Source: Bacteroidota bacterium
Lineage (GTDB): Bacteria; Bacteroidota; Ignavibacteria; Ignavibacteriales; Melioribacteraceae
Direction: 5' to 3'
Length of the DNA: 5,241 bases
Assembly (NCBI GenBank): GCA_023453125.1
Contig: JAEXUB010000222.1
Location: 1-5,241, forward strand
The position numbers and the translations under genes are program-made. Below the pieces are notes generated by a model, which worked only from the letters and a program-made list of their open reading frames with translations, was not told the origin of the DNA and made no database searches. Below, in pieces: positions 1 to 5,161 of this stretch (within the stretch, counting starts at the first letter, position 1; each line of letters begins with the position of its first letter).

Positions 1-177
1 TACATCGGCTATAAGGGGGGCTCTGAACCGGGAGTTATGAATATGACTTATCTCCTTCAGTCAGCAGCCGGCGACTGGTATGTACTCTCCTGCGGATGGA
101 ATAATCCAAAGGCATCTCTGGATGAGGCAAAATTTGCAGGTATGGTTTCAAGGGCAATTCAGCTTTTGGAGAAATAG
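1..177 (+). CDS. C-terminal fragment of a serine hydrolase, beta-lactamase/PBP fold (5' truncated)
   Basis: An open frame runs from the first base to a TAG at 175-177 and gives 58 residues. The start lies outside the window. The fragment opens with Y-K-G-G-S-E-P-G-V, which matches the K-T/S-G box on strand beta-3 of class A beta-lactamase-like serine hydrolases, here as K-G-G. A hydrophobic strand (WYVLSCGWN) and a C-terminal helix (A-K-F-A-G-M-V-S-R-A-I-Q-L-L) follow, as expected for the end of that fold. Related proteins are usually exported and act on beta-lactams, peptidoglycan or esters. The SxxK and SxN motifs are not in the window, so the substrate cannot be inferred. The last codons carry a GGAG at 168-171 that serves the next gene, which suggests co-transcription and coupling. 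The frame is solid and the family assignment is moderate. Confidence 0.72.
   Translation, partial: YIGYKGGSEPGVMNMTYLLQSAAGDWYVLSCGWNNPKASLDEAKFAGMVSRAIQLLEK
168..171 (+). promoter_or_regulatory. Ribosome-binding site that decides the TTG start at 182
   Basis: GGAG lies inside the last codons of the upstream gene, 10 nt before a TTG at 182-184. In-frame ATGs at 80 and 122 lie deep inside the upstream reading frame and would add Trp/Gln-rich residues foreign to the pseudouridine synthase family. The TTG is therefore the better start. Confidence 0.5.
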
Positions 178-181
178 TTTT

Positions 182-919
182 TTGAAATCGGCAGGTAAAA
201 ATATTACGGGGGAGATTGCAAGTCTTCCCCGGGCTATATCCAAGCTCGGGCTGGCTTCCCGCTCTAAGGCTGCTGAGCTGATAAAAAAAGGACTGGTATC
301 AGTTAACGGCAATGTCATTAAGGATACTTCCCGCAGGGTCAATATCCAAAAGGATAAAATTTCCGTAAACGGAACCGAACCGCAAATTCCGGAGAAAATT
401 TACATTGCGCTTAACAAGCCGCACGGATTGCTAACCACAACTTCTGACGAGAAAGGAAGAGATACTGTTATCAAATGTTTTGAGAAAGAGGATTTCCCCC
501 ATATATTCCCCGTTGGAAGACTTGATAAGGCAAGCGAAGGGCTCCTCTTTATTACAAACGATACCAATTGGGGAAACAAAATTACATCGCCGGAAAGCAG
601 AATTGAAAAGACCTACCACGTCCAGATAAACATTCCCTCGGCTGCCACTTTAATTGATAAAATCAAATTGGGAATTGTTACAAAAGAAGGAAAACTAAAA
701 GTCGTCTCTATTAAAGAAGTAAGGCAGGGAGATAAGAACTGCTGGGTGGAAATTGTTTTAGATGAAGGGAAAAACCGCCATATAAGAAAAATATTCGAAG
801 CACTCGGTATTCAAGTGCTCCGGCTTATAAGGATTAAAATCGGTAATGTTGAATTGGGGAATCTGGCAAAGGGGGAATTCAGACATCTCACCCCCGAAGA
901 GGTTAAATGTTTTATTTAA
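182..919 (+). CDS. rRNA pseudouridine synthase, RsuA/RluB/E/F family
   Basis: From the TTG start this is a 245-residue cytoplasmic enzyme of usual family length. It isomerises a specific uridine, probably in ribosomal RNA, to pseudouridine. An N-terminal S4 RNA-binding domain spans about residues 15-62 (LPRAISKLGLASRSKAAELI, then VSVNG). The catalytic domain begins at I-A-L-N-K-P-H-G (about 75-82). The catalytic box G-R-L-D-K-A-S-E-G-L-L is at 112-122, with Asp115 as the expected nucleophile. The closing motifs are E-G-K-N-R-H-I-R-K-I-F-E-A-L-G (195-209) and G-E-F-R-H-L-T-P-E-E (231-240). The wording G-R-L-D-K-A-S-E-G-L-L-F-I-T-N recalls RluF more than RsuA, but the target base cannot be read from the sequence. 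It starts 4 nt after the hydrolase stop. Its own stop overlaps the 3' end of the opposing marR-type gene. Confidence 0.9.
   Translation: MKSAGKNITGEIASLPRAISKLGLASRSKAAELIKKGLVSVNGNVIKDTSRRVNIQKDKISVNGTEPQIPEKIYIALNKPHGLLTTTSDEKGRDTVIKCFEKEDFPHIFPVGRLDKASEGLLFITNDTNWGNKITSPESRIEKTYHVQINIPSAATLIDKIKLGIVTKEGKLKVVSIKEVRQGDKNCWVEIVLDEGKNRHIRKIFEALGIQVLRLIRIKIGNVELGNLAKGEFRHLTPEEVKCFI
208..230 (+). other. GC-rich hairpin just inside the pseudouridine synthase gene
   Basis: The arms GGGGGAGA (208-215) and TCTTCCCC (223-230) pair over 8 bp with one G-U wobble around the 7-nt loop TTGCAAG. It starts 26 nt after the first base of the TTG start. No U tract follows, so it is unlikely to be a terminator of the upstream gene. 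It could slow or tune translation of the early coding region, or it could be a chance product of codon choice. Confidence 0.3.
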
Positions 920-921
920 CC
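901..921. terminator. Palindrome spanning two convergent stop codons (possible weak bidirectional terminator)
   Basis: GGTTAAAT (901-908) and ATTTAACC (914-921) are perfect 8-bp inverted arms around the loop GTTTT. Both opposing stop codons (917-919 on + and 916-918 on -) lie in the right arm. No clear U tract follows on either strand, so it would be a weak terminator. The alternative is partial coincidence from two AT-rich 3' ends. Confidence 0.3.
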
Positions 922-1365
922 CCTCAGTTTATCCAGTAGAGAGCTTATCTGCTCCGCTTCTTTTTCACTCACATTCGAAAAAAACGAATCATATAGATAG
1001 TCAAGCTTATCCATTTCCTTCAACAGCTTCATTCCTTTTTCGGTAATCATAACATCAACACGTCGCCTGTCCTCTTTGGAATGCTCCCTCTTTACAAGTC
1101 CCTTCAGCCTTAGTCTCTCAACAAGCCGCGAAGTATCCGACATTTTGTCGAGCATTCTTTCTTTGAGCAGGTTTACCGATGCCGGGTTCGGATGCTGCCC
1201 GCGAAGTATTCTAAGAATATTGAACTGATTTCCGGTTATATCGTATTTTGAAAAAAGTTCCGACTGTCTGGCCATCAGCCAGCCGTGAGTATAGAGTATA
1301 TTCACGGCCAGCTTATGGTACTCATTCCTGAACTTAATCTGATGTATTTCTTCTTCTATTCTCAT
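916..1365 (-). CDS. MarR-family transcriptional regulator
   Basis: This 149-residue protein has the normal length for a MarR winged-helix dimer. The N- and C-terminal helices (about 5-40 and 112-148) would form the dimer interface. The DNA-binding part covers about 43-110. It includes T-G-N-Q-F-N-I-L-R-I-L (44-54), a recognition-helix region M-S-D-T-S-R-L-V-E-R-L (75-85), and the wing R-E-H-S-K-E-D-R-R-R-V-D-V (93-105) with the hallmark D-R-R at 99-101, followed by I-T-E-K-G. There is no cysteine, so a thiol-based OhrR-like sensing mechanism is unlikely. Its ATG overlaps the TGA of the upstream yceI-type gene (ATGA at 1362-1365). No good Shine-Dalgarno sequence precedes it, so translation probably depends on coupling. 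It likely represses its own operon through the palindrome at 1978-1995. Its ligand is unknown. Confidence 0.92.
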   Translation of the reverse strand: MRIEEEIHQIKFRNEYHKLAVNILYTHGWLMARQSELFSKYDITGNQFNILRILRGQHPNPASVNLLKERMLDKMSDTSRLVERLRLKGLVKREHSKEDRRRVDVMITEKGMKLLKEMDKLDYLYDSFFSNVSEKEAEQISSLLDKLRG

Positions 1366-1946
1366 TTCTGTTTTACTAACTGTACGTCAATTATTAATTC
1401 TACGTCTTTACCAACTACAAGACCGCCTGTCTCAAGAGCTGCATTCCATTTGAGTCCGTAATCGAATCTGTTTACTTCGCCTGTTACTTTAAAGCCTGCT
1501 TTTGTATTGCCCCTGCCATCCTTAACAGTGCCTCTGAAAACCGCATCAAGAGTAATTTCCTTTGTAACATCGCGCATTGTAAAATCCCCTACAATCTGAT
1601 ATTTATTGCCGCTTACTTTTTTCATTGATTTGCTTTTGAAGATAATCTTAGGGAATTTCTCTGCATTGAAAAAGTCGTCCGATTTTAAGTGCTTATCGCG
1701 CCCTTCATTTTCTGTATTGATTGTATTTACATCTGCCCAGAAATCGATTTTTGCGTTTTCAAAATCATCCCCGTTTGTCTCAACATAAACGTCAAAATTC
1801 TTGAAGTTTCCCGAAACGTCTGTAATCACAAGGTGGGATACTGAGAATCCGACTTTGGAGTGGGATTTGTCAATTGACCATTTTGTCTGAGCCGAAAGGC
1901 TGACTGTTAATAGAAGTACGAAGAGTGAAATATATATTTTTTTCAT
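1362..1946 (-). CDS. YceI-family exported protein
   Basis: This 194-residue protein has a signal peptide (M-K-K, then a hydrophobic run to S-L-S-A-Q, with cleavage likely after Ala19). The YceI beta-barrel fold covers the rest. Family marks in order are W-S-I-D-K-S-H-S-K-V-G-F-S-V-S-H-L (23-39), the conserved R-D-K-H-L-K-S-D-D-F-F-N-A-E-K-F-P-K-I-I (83-102), F-T-M-R-D-V-T-K-E (122-130) and F-D-Y-G-L-K-W-N (161-168). YceI proteins are periplasmic and lipocalin-like. Some members bind polyisoprenoids such as octaprenyl derivatives, and expression often responds to stress, but the ligand here is unknown. AAAGGG on the coding strand (about 1955-1960) sits 8 nt before the ATG. It is the first gene of a two-gene operon with the MarR regulator. 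Orthologues are widespread, so nothing here is unusual for the family. Confidence 0.95.
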   Translation of the reverse strand: MKKIYISLFVLLLTVSLSAQTKWSIDKSHSKVGFSVSHLVITDVSGNFKNFDVYVETNGDDFENAKIDFWADVNTINTENEGRDKHLKSDDFFNAEKFPKIIFKSKSMKKVSGNKYQIVGDFTMRDVTKEITLDAVFRGTVKDGRGNTKAGFKVTGEVNRFDYGLKWNAALETGGLVVGKDVELIIDVQLVKQK

Positions 1947-1973
1947 TTTTTTAACCCTTTTTGATTGTTTAAT

Positions 1974-2002
1974 AATTTAAATGTTGTAACATTTATTGTC
2001 AT
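1974..2002 (-). promoter_or_regulatory. Possible sigma-70-like promoter of the yceI-marR operon
   Basis: On the - strand, ATGACA (2002-1997, one mismatch to TTGACA) is followed after exactly 17 nt by TAAATT (1979-1974, four of six to TATAAT). This leaves a leader of roughly 20 nt before the start codon, with room for the ribosome-binding site. The -10 match is poor, and promoters in the FCB group may follow other consensus sequences, so this is tentative. Confidence 0.33.
1978..1995. promoter_or_regulatory. 18-bp palindrome, candidate operator of the MarR regulator
   Basis: TAAATGTT and AACATTTA form perfect 8-bp inverted arms around a 2-bp centre (GT). Size and symmetry match typical MarR operators, which are near-palindromes of about 16-20 bp. 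It sits 31 bp upstream of the yceI start codon. If the promoter call is right, it fills the -35/-10 spacer and touches the -10, an ideal place for repression by steric block. The pairing with this MarR protein is inferred from proximity. Confidence 0.5.
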
Positions 2003-2086
2003 AACCGATATTTTGTCCTTAAAGTTCCCCGGGAAAAAAATAGTTCAAATGTGAATCAAAATTCCTATTTTGGGGTAATACAAAAT

Positions 2087-2090
2087 GGAG
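2087..2090 (+). promoter_or_regulatory. Ribosome-binding site that decides the manB start at 2096
   Basis: GGAG lies 5 nt before the ATG at 2096. An in-frame GTG at 2051 would add 15 residues (MNQNSYFGVIQNGDF) with no family counterpart and no ribosome-binding site. The 2096 start gives the M-E-R-I-P-S-F-K-A-Y-D-I-R-G beginning expected for the family. Confidence 0.65.
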
Positions 2091-2095
2091 ATTTT

Positions 2096-3442
2096 ATGGA
2101 AAGAATTCCTTCTTTCAAAGCATACGATATTAGAGGAAAGGTCCCATCTGAATTAAATGAGGAGCTGGCATATAAAACCGGATTCGCTTTTGCTAATTTG
2201 CTTAAATGCAAATCGGTAGTTATTGGGCACGACGTGCGTAAATCGTCTGAAAGCATATCAAAGGCTCTTGCAGATGGCATTACAGATGCCGGATGCGACG
2301 TAATTGACCTTGGCCTGTGCGGCACCGAAATGATCTATTTCGGAACTCCTTACTTAAATGCCGATGGCGGCGTGATGATTACTGCAAGCCATAATCCCCC
2401 CGAATATAACGGGCTCAAATTCGTCAAAAAAGGCTCTGTCCCATTTGGTTACGAACCAGGGCTAAAAGAAATTGAGCAGATGATTCTGCAGAATAAACTG
2501 GGGCCAAAAGCAGAGAAAAAAGGGACCGTAAGGAATGCCGAGATTATGAAGGAATTTATGGAGAACCTTAAAAAGTTCTACAAACCGGCATCTATGAAGC
2601 CATATACTGTTGTCGTTAACGCAGGCAACGGGTGCGTCGGTCCGGCCCTGGATGCATTGGAACCGTTTCTGCCTATCAAGATGGTAAAAGTATTTCACGA
2701 ACCCGATTCTAATTTTCCGAATGGCGTTCCGAATCCCCTCCTTCCCGAAAACAGACAGCCAACCATTGAAGCTATTATGAAGAACAAGGCAGATTTAGGC
2801 GTTGCCTGGGACGGCGATTATGACCGCTGCTTCTTCTTTGATGAAAAAGGGAATTTTATTGAAGGATACTATATAGTCGGACTCCTTGCTAAGTCGATAC
2901 TTAAAACCAATCCGGGGGAAAAGATTGTCCACGACCCGCGCCTTACCTGGAATACAGTTGAGGAAGTTGAAAAAGCCGGGGGAAAAACAGTTGTATCTGT
3001 TAGCGGACACGCATTTATTAAAGAAAAAATGAGGGAAGTTAACTCTATCTACGGCGGAGAAATGTCTGCCCACCATTATTTCAGGGATAATTTTTATACC
3101 GACAGCGGGCTCATTCCTTTTGTTCTGGTTCTTCAGCTTATGAGTGACGAAAACAAGCCTTTCTCTGCTCTGGTTGAAGAAATGGTTAAGGCTTATCCCT
3201 GCAGCGGCGAGATAAATTCTACAATAGATGACCCGAAGGGGAAAATTGCTGAAATTAAAGCCAAGTATTCGGATGGAAAACAGGACGAACTTGACGGCAT
3301 AAGCGTTGAATACGATACCTGGCGTTTTAACGTTAGAATGAGCAATACGGAACCTTTATTACGATTAAATGTTGAATCTAAAGGGGACGAAAAGCTTATG
3401 AAGGAAAAAACAGAGGAACTCCTCGCTTTTATAAGGAAATGA
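2096..3442 (+). CDS. manB: Phosphomannomutase (ManB/CpsG-type phosphohexomutase)
   Basis: This 448-residue cytoplasmic alpha-D-phosphohexomutase interconverts mannose-6-phosphate and mannose-1-phosphate, the step before GDP-mannose and surface polysaccharide synthesis. All four active-site elements are intact. The phosphoserine loop is T-A-S-H-N-P with Ser98. The Mg2+ loop is D-G-D-Y-D-R (239-244). The sugar-recognition loop is G-E-M-S-A-H-H-Y-F-R-D (321-331). The phosphate-binding loop is R-M-S-N-T-E-P-L-L-R-L-N-V-E-S (414-428). The N-terminal F-K-A-Y-D-I-R-G and the G-E-M-S-A-H-H-Y-F form closely match the E. coli CpsG/ManB branch, which is of similar length. Dual phosphoglucomutase activity cannot be excluded. 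The gene is divergent from yceI and shares its upstream region. No hairpin terminator follows, so transcription may continue into the 71-aa gene. No other polysaccharide gene is in view. Confidence 0.95.
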   Translation: MERIPSFKAYDIRGKVPSELNEELAYKTGFAFANLLKCKSVVIGHDVRKSSESISKALADGITDAGCDVIDLGLCGTEMIYFGTPYLNADGGVMITASHNPPEYNGLKFVKKGSVPFGYEPGLKEIEQMILQNKLGPKAEKKGTVRNAEIMKEFMENLKKFYKPASMKPYTVVVNAGNGCVGPALDALEPFLPIKMVKVFHEPDSNFPNGVPNPLLPENRQPTIEAIMKNKADLGVAWDGDYDRCFFFDEKGNFIEGYYIVGLLAKSILKTNPGEKIVHDPRLTWNTVEEVEKAGGKTVVSVSGHAFIKEKMREVNSIYGGEMSAHHYFRDNFYTDSGLIPFVLVLQLMSDENKPFSALVEEMVKAYPCSGEINSTIDDPKGKIAEIKAKYSDGKQDELDGISVEYDTWRFNVRMSNTEPLLRLNVESKGDEKLMKEKTEELLAFIRK

Positions 3443-3529
3443 TTTATTTATTCTTAAGGTTTTATTAAATTGAACCAAAGAATTATTAAAGCGTCTTAAA
3501 AGAAAGTTTATTGAATAAAGGAGAGAAAA

Positions 3530-3745
3530 ATGTCAGAAAAAGAGAAAACAATCGACGTTGACAAATTATTGAAAAACAAGCTGAAATCTGTTAGTATCGG
3601 CGCGCTTGAAAACGGCATCAGCAAAGTTGTTAGCGAGCTGGTCGGCGAAGATTATAAATGCACAATCGGCGAAGTAAAATATACATTATTCAGCGGTGCC
3701 GATTTCCACGTAAAAATTGAATTGACATATAACCCGGAAGATTAA
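3530..3745 (+). CDS. Small hypothetical protein, 71 aa
   Basis: I do not recognise this protein. It is very likely real. A near-ideal AAAGGAG (3517-3523) lies 6 nt before the ATG, codon use resembles its neighbours, and a terminator hairpin follows within 40 nt of the stop. The product is cytoplasmic by appearance: no signal peptide or membrane segment, slightly acidic (about 13 acidic and 10 basic residues), and one Cys (44). The N-terminal half looks helical (D-V-D-K-L-L-K-N-K-L-K-S, then A-L-E-N-G-I-S-K-V-V-S-E-L-V). The C-terminal half looks like two or three beta strands (Y-K-C-T-I-G-E-V-K-Y, then D-F-H-V-K-I-E-L-T-Y). An alpha/beta fold that oligomerises or binds a partner is possible, but nothing indicates a function. 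It lies 87 nt after manB and may be read with it or from its own promoter. Confidence 0.78.
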   Translation: MSEKEKTIDVDKLLKNKLKSVSIGALENGISKVVSELVGEDYKCTIGEVKYTLFSGADFHVKIELTYNPED

Positions 3746-3756
3746 ATAAAGGTTTT

Positions 3757-3775
3757 TGCGCAATCTGGGAGCGCA
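3757..3775 (+). other. Short GC hairpin before the main terminator
   Basis: TGCGC (3757-3761) and GCGCA (3771-3775) pair over 5 bp around a 9-nt loop and are followed by TTTT. It is probably an auxiliary weak terminator. Its right arm can instead pair with 3793-3799, as described in the findings. Confidence 0.35.
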
Positions 3776-3781
3776 TTTTAA

Positions 3782-3816
3782 CTGCCGCGTTTAATGCGCG
3801 GCAGAGTTTTATTTTT
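3782..3816 (+). terminator. Rho-independent terminator after the 71-aa gene
   Basis: CTGCCGCG (3782-3789) pairs perfectly with CGCGGCAG (3797-3804) over 8 GC-rich bp around the loop TTTAATG. A U-rich tail (TTTTATTTTT) follows at 3807-3816. It lies 36 nt after the stop and separates this gene from the next one. A near-copy occurs at 4409-4442. Confidence 0.78.
3783..3804. repeat. Hairpin repeat, copy 1
   Basis: This 22-bp stretch matches 4411-4432 at 21 of 22 positions. The only difference is in the loop (TTTAATG here, TTAAATG in copy 2). Both copies form terminator stems. Confidence 0.7.
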
Positions 3817-3861
3817 ACCATTGGGAAGGTAAATTCAAGAAACAATACTATAAACATCTAA

Positions 3862-3867
3862 GGGGAG
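3862..3867 (+). promoter_or_regulatory. Strong ribosome-binding site for a GTG start
   Basis: GGGGAG lies 7 nt before the GTG at 3875. No in-frame ATG is available near the signal peptide, so GTG is the start. No convincing promoter is seen in 3817-3861: a TATAAA at 3849-3854 is too close to the ribosome-binding site. Confidence 0.65.
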
Positions 3868-3874
3868 AGAACAA

Positions 3875-4396
3875 GTGAAAAAACTTTTATTTATTTTCTT
3901 ATTTCTATTATGCGGCATAGCGTCTGCGCAGAGTAAAAACACCCTTTCGGCAGAAGAAAAAGCCCTTATCGGCAAATGGAGCTTCAATAATCCGGACCAT
4001 ATTATGAAAGACCAGATTAAAGGAAGCGAGAATGTTCTTACAATCGAATTAAAAGAAGACAAATCCTTAAACAGTGTCGATTTTTATTCACAAAAGGGGG
4101 CTGAACTTCTAACTGTAATTGAAGGGGGAACCTGGAGTATTAAAGGGAACGAAATCAGCCTGTTTTTCAATGGTAAAGTTAAAACGATGGCTGGCGGTCT
4201 CGAAATGTCGGAAAAGGACAAAGCAGTAAAGCAGATGACTATTAACGGGAAAAAAATCAAAACGCCTGTTCAGAAGCAGGATAAACCCCGCACCGTGAAA
4301 TACTATTACAAATTCGACAAAGGGAACCTCCTTTTTTCAACCAGAAAAGATGATTTTAAATTTCATTCGGTTTTCAAAAAGGTAAGCGCAAAATAA
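3875..4396 (+). CDS. Small exported protein, weakly lipocalin-like
   Basis: This 173-residue protein has a clear signal peptide (M-K-K-L-L-F-I-F-L-F-L-L, then I-A-S-A-Q, with cleavage likely after Ala18). Cys13 does not sit in a lipobox, so this is not a lipoprotein. The mature part is lysine-rich. It shows the pattern L-I-G-K-W-S-F (31-37), a beta stretch V-L-T-I-E-L-K-E-D-K-S-L (54-65), G-G-T-W-S-I-K-G-N-E-I-S-L-F-F (84-98), and later Y-Y-Y-K-F-D-K-G-N-L-L-F-S. A G-x-W near the mature N-terminus followed by G-T-W-S and alternating strands recalls lipocalin-like domains found in exported Bacteroidota proteins. That resemblance is my pattern reading and is weak. No catalytic residues are apparent. 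The gene stands alone between two nearly identical terminators, converges on the following lipoprotein gene, and begins with GTG. Confidence 0.82.
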   Translation: MKKLLFIFLFLLCGIASAQSKNTLSAEEKALIGKWSFNNPDHIMKDQIKGSENVLTIELKEDKSLNSVDFYSQKGAELLTVIEGGTWSIKGNEISLFFNGKVKTMAGGLEMSEKDKAVKQMTINGKKIKTPVQKQDKPRTVKYYYKFDKGNLLFSTRKDDFKFHSVFKKVSAK

Positions 4397-4408
4397 AGTT
4401 TGTAAACT

Positions 4409-4442
4409 GTTGCCGCGTTAAATGCGCGGCAGCATAATTTTT
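4409..4442 (+). terminator. Terminator between convergent genes
   Basis: GTTGCCGCG (4409-4417) pairs with CGCGGCAGC (4425-4433) over 9 bp with one G-U wobble, around the loop TTAAATG. The tail ATAATTTTT follows at 4434-4442, and the stem starts 13 nt after the + strand stop. It fills most of the 44-nt gap between convergent genes. It may also act on the - strand, where the tail is less U-rich. Confidence 0.78.
4411..4432. repeat. Hairpin repeat, copy 2
   Basis: This is the second copy of the 22-bp hairpin sequence at 3783-3804, in the same orientation and with a single loop substitution. The two copies are 628 bp apart and bracket the gene at 3875-4396. Confidence 0.7.
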
Positions 4443-5145
4443 AACGGGAGGACTGTGAAGAGGTTCCTCTGCTGATATCCGCTTCAAATTCAATCTTGCA
4501 GTATTCAACAGAAGCAAAGAGCTGGTCGGCATTCTCGGCTCTAATCCCCACAACAACTTTACCGCTCGGGCTAATCCTGTCTTTAAGATCTATAGTAATC
4601 TCACTCTTGTAGCTTACCGCGTCTCCGCTCGAATTCTGCACTTCATATATCCTCTCGCGTACAGACTTGCTCAGAATTGTTGTGTCGATAACCGATACAA
4701 TGAATTTAAGGTTATCTGTGAATTCGCTTCTCTGGAATAATTTAACTTTGAGCCTTGCCACAGTTATGTTAGAAACTCTTCCCCCGAAGTATTTAGGAAA
4801 ATCGAAAACAATAAACCCGTTCTGGGGAGTCCAGTAGAGGCGTGTGCCGTTGCTGAGCGAATCGAAAGATTTTCCTATCTTGATTGTACTAAATGGATTG
4901 CCCCATATAATGTTATCAGGATTTGTATCGGTAAATGAAGAATCGGGCTGATAGTAACGGCGGGTAGTTAATATTTTTGCCAGCGAATGCACATATGCGC
5001 TGTTAACAATCCTCCCTCCCCAGGCCGGTTCGGCAGGGGGAAGCACAACCGCCTCTTCAGTTATTGCGGCCTCTTCGGTACAACCTGTAAAAGCGGGCGC
5101 AGCCAATAAAACGCAAAGTAAAAGTCTAAATAATATCTGTTTCAT
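4441..5145 (-). CDS. Predicted lipoprotein of unknown function
   Basis: This 234-residue protein has a lipoprotein signal (M-K-Q-I-L-F-R-L-L-L-C-V-L-L-A-A-P-A-F-T-G-C). Cys22 is the probable lipidated residue, although Phe at -3 of the lipobox is less usual than Leu. An Ala/Glu/Pro-rich linker (about 23-41) precedes a beta-rich domain. Within it, D-T-N-P-D-N-I-I-W-G-N-P-F-S-T-I-K-I-G (73-91), then G-F-I-V-F-D-F-P (110-117) and N-I-T-V-A-R-L-K-V-K-L-F (126-137), loosely follow the layout of DNRLRE/CBM96-type modules seen on secreted proteins. I would not assign it on that basis. Acidic residues after the Cys (C-T-E-E) are compatible with lipoprotein surface-sorting signals described in Bacteroidota, which is only suggestive. 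The ribosome-binding site is poor (AGG 3 nt before the ATG). The gene follows another - strand gene after a 39-nt gap. Confidence 0.85.
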   Translation of the reverse strand: MKQILFRLLLCVLLAAPAFTGCTEEAAITEEAVVLPPAEPAWGGRIVNSAYVHSLAKILTTRRYYQPDSSFTDTNPDNIIWGNPFSTIKIGKSFDSLSNGTRLYWTPQNGFIVFDFPKYFGGRVSNITVARLKVKLFQRSEFTDNLKFIVSVIDTTILSKSVRERIYEVQNSSGDAVSYKSEITIDLKDRISPSGKVVVGIRAENADQLFASVEYCKIEFEADISRGTSSQSSR

Positions 5146-5161
5146 ACACCTATTATCGGAA

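Noticed and set aside
80..181. Longer N-terminus for the pseudouridine synthase from ATG at 80 or 122
   Set aside because: It would overlap the upstream serine hydrolase frame by about 55-100 nt. The added Trp/Gln-rich residues are unlike the family, and a TTG with a ribosome-binding site lies right after the upstream stop.
1996..2024. TTGTCA (1996-2001) with TTAAAG (2019-2024) as a + strand promoter for manB
   Set aside because: The -10 matches only three of six positions. No convincing alternative was found, so the manB promoter remains unassigned.
2025..2035. TTCCC-C-GGGAA short palindrome in the divergent intergenic region
   Set aside because: The arms are only 5 bp and no matching regulator or promoter is evident. 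It may be chance next to an A-run, so I did not call it an operator.
2051..2095. GTG start at 2051 for the phosphomannomutase
   Set aside because: There is no ribosome-binding site, and the 15 extra residues have no family counterpart. ATG at 2096 has GGAG at good spacing and the expected N-terminus.
2065..3076. Antisense open frames inside manB and similar short frames inside other genes
   Set aside because: They are shadows of well-supported genes. They lack ribosome-binding sites and recognisable protein features.
3447..3519. TTTATTC (3447-3453) complementary to GAATAAA (3513-3519) near the 71-aa gene's ribosome-binding site
   Set aside because: All but two positions are A/T pairs and the arms are about 60 nt apart, so it is likely chance in AT-rich spacer.
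4397..4408. AGTTT-GT-AAACT small palindrome resembling the centre of the 1978-1995 operator
   Set aside because: The arms are only 5 bp, it differs in the key bases, and it sits between convergent 3' ends where an operator makes no sense.
5152..5157. GATAAT on the - strand as a -10 for a leaderless lipoprotein mRNA
   Set aside because: No -35 is present at suitable distance, and a leaderless transcript is not supported by anything else.
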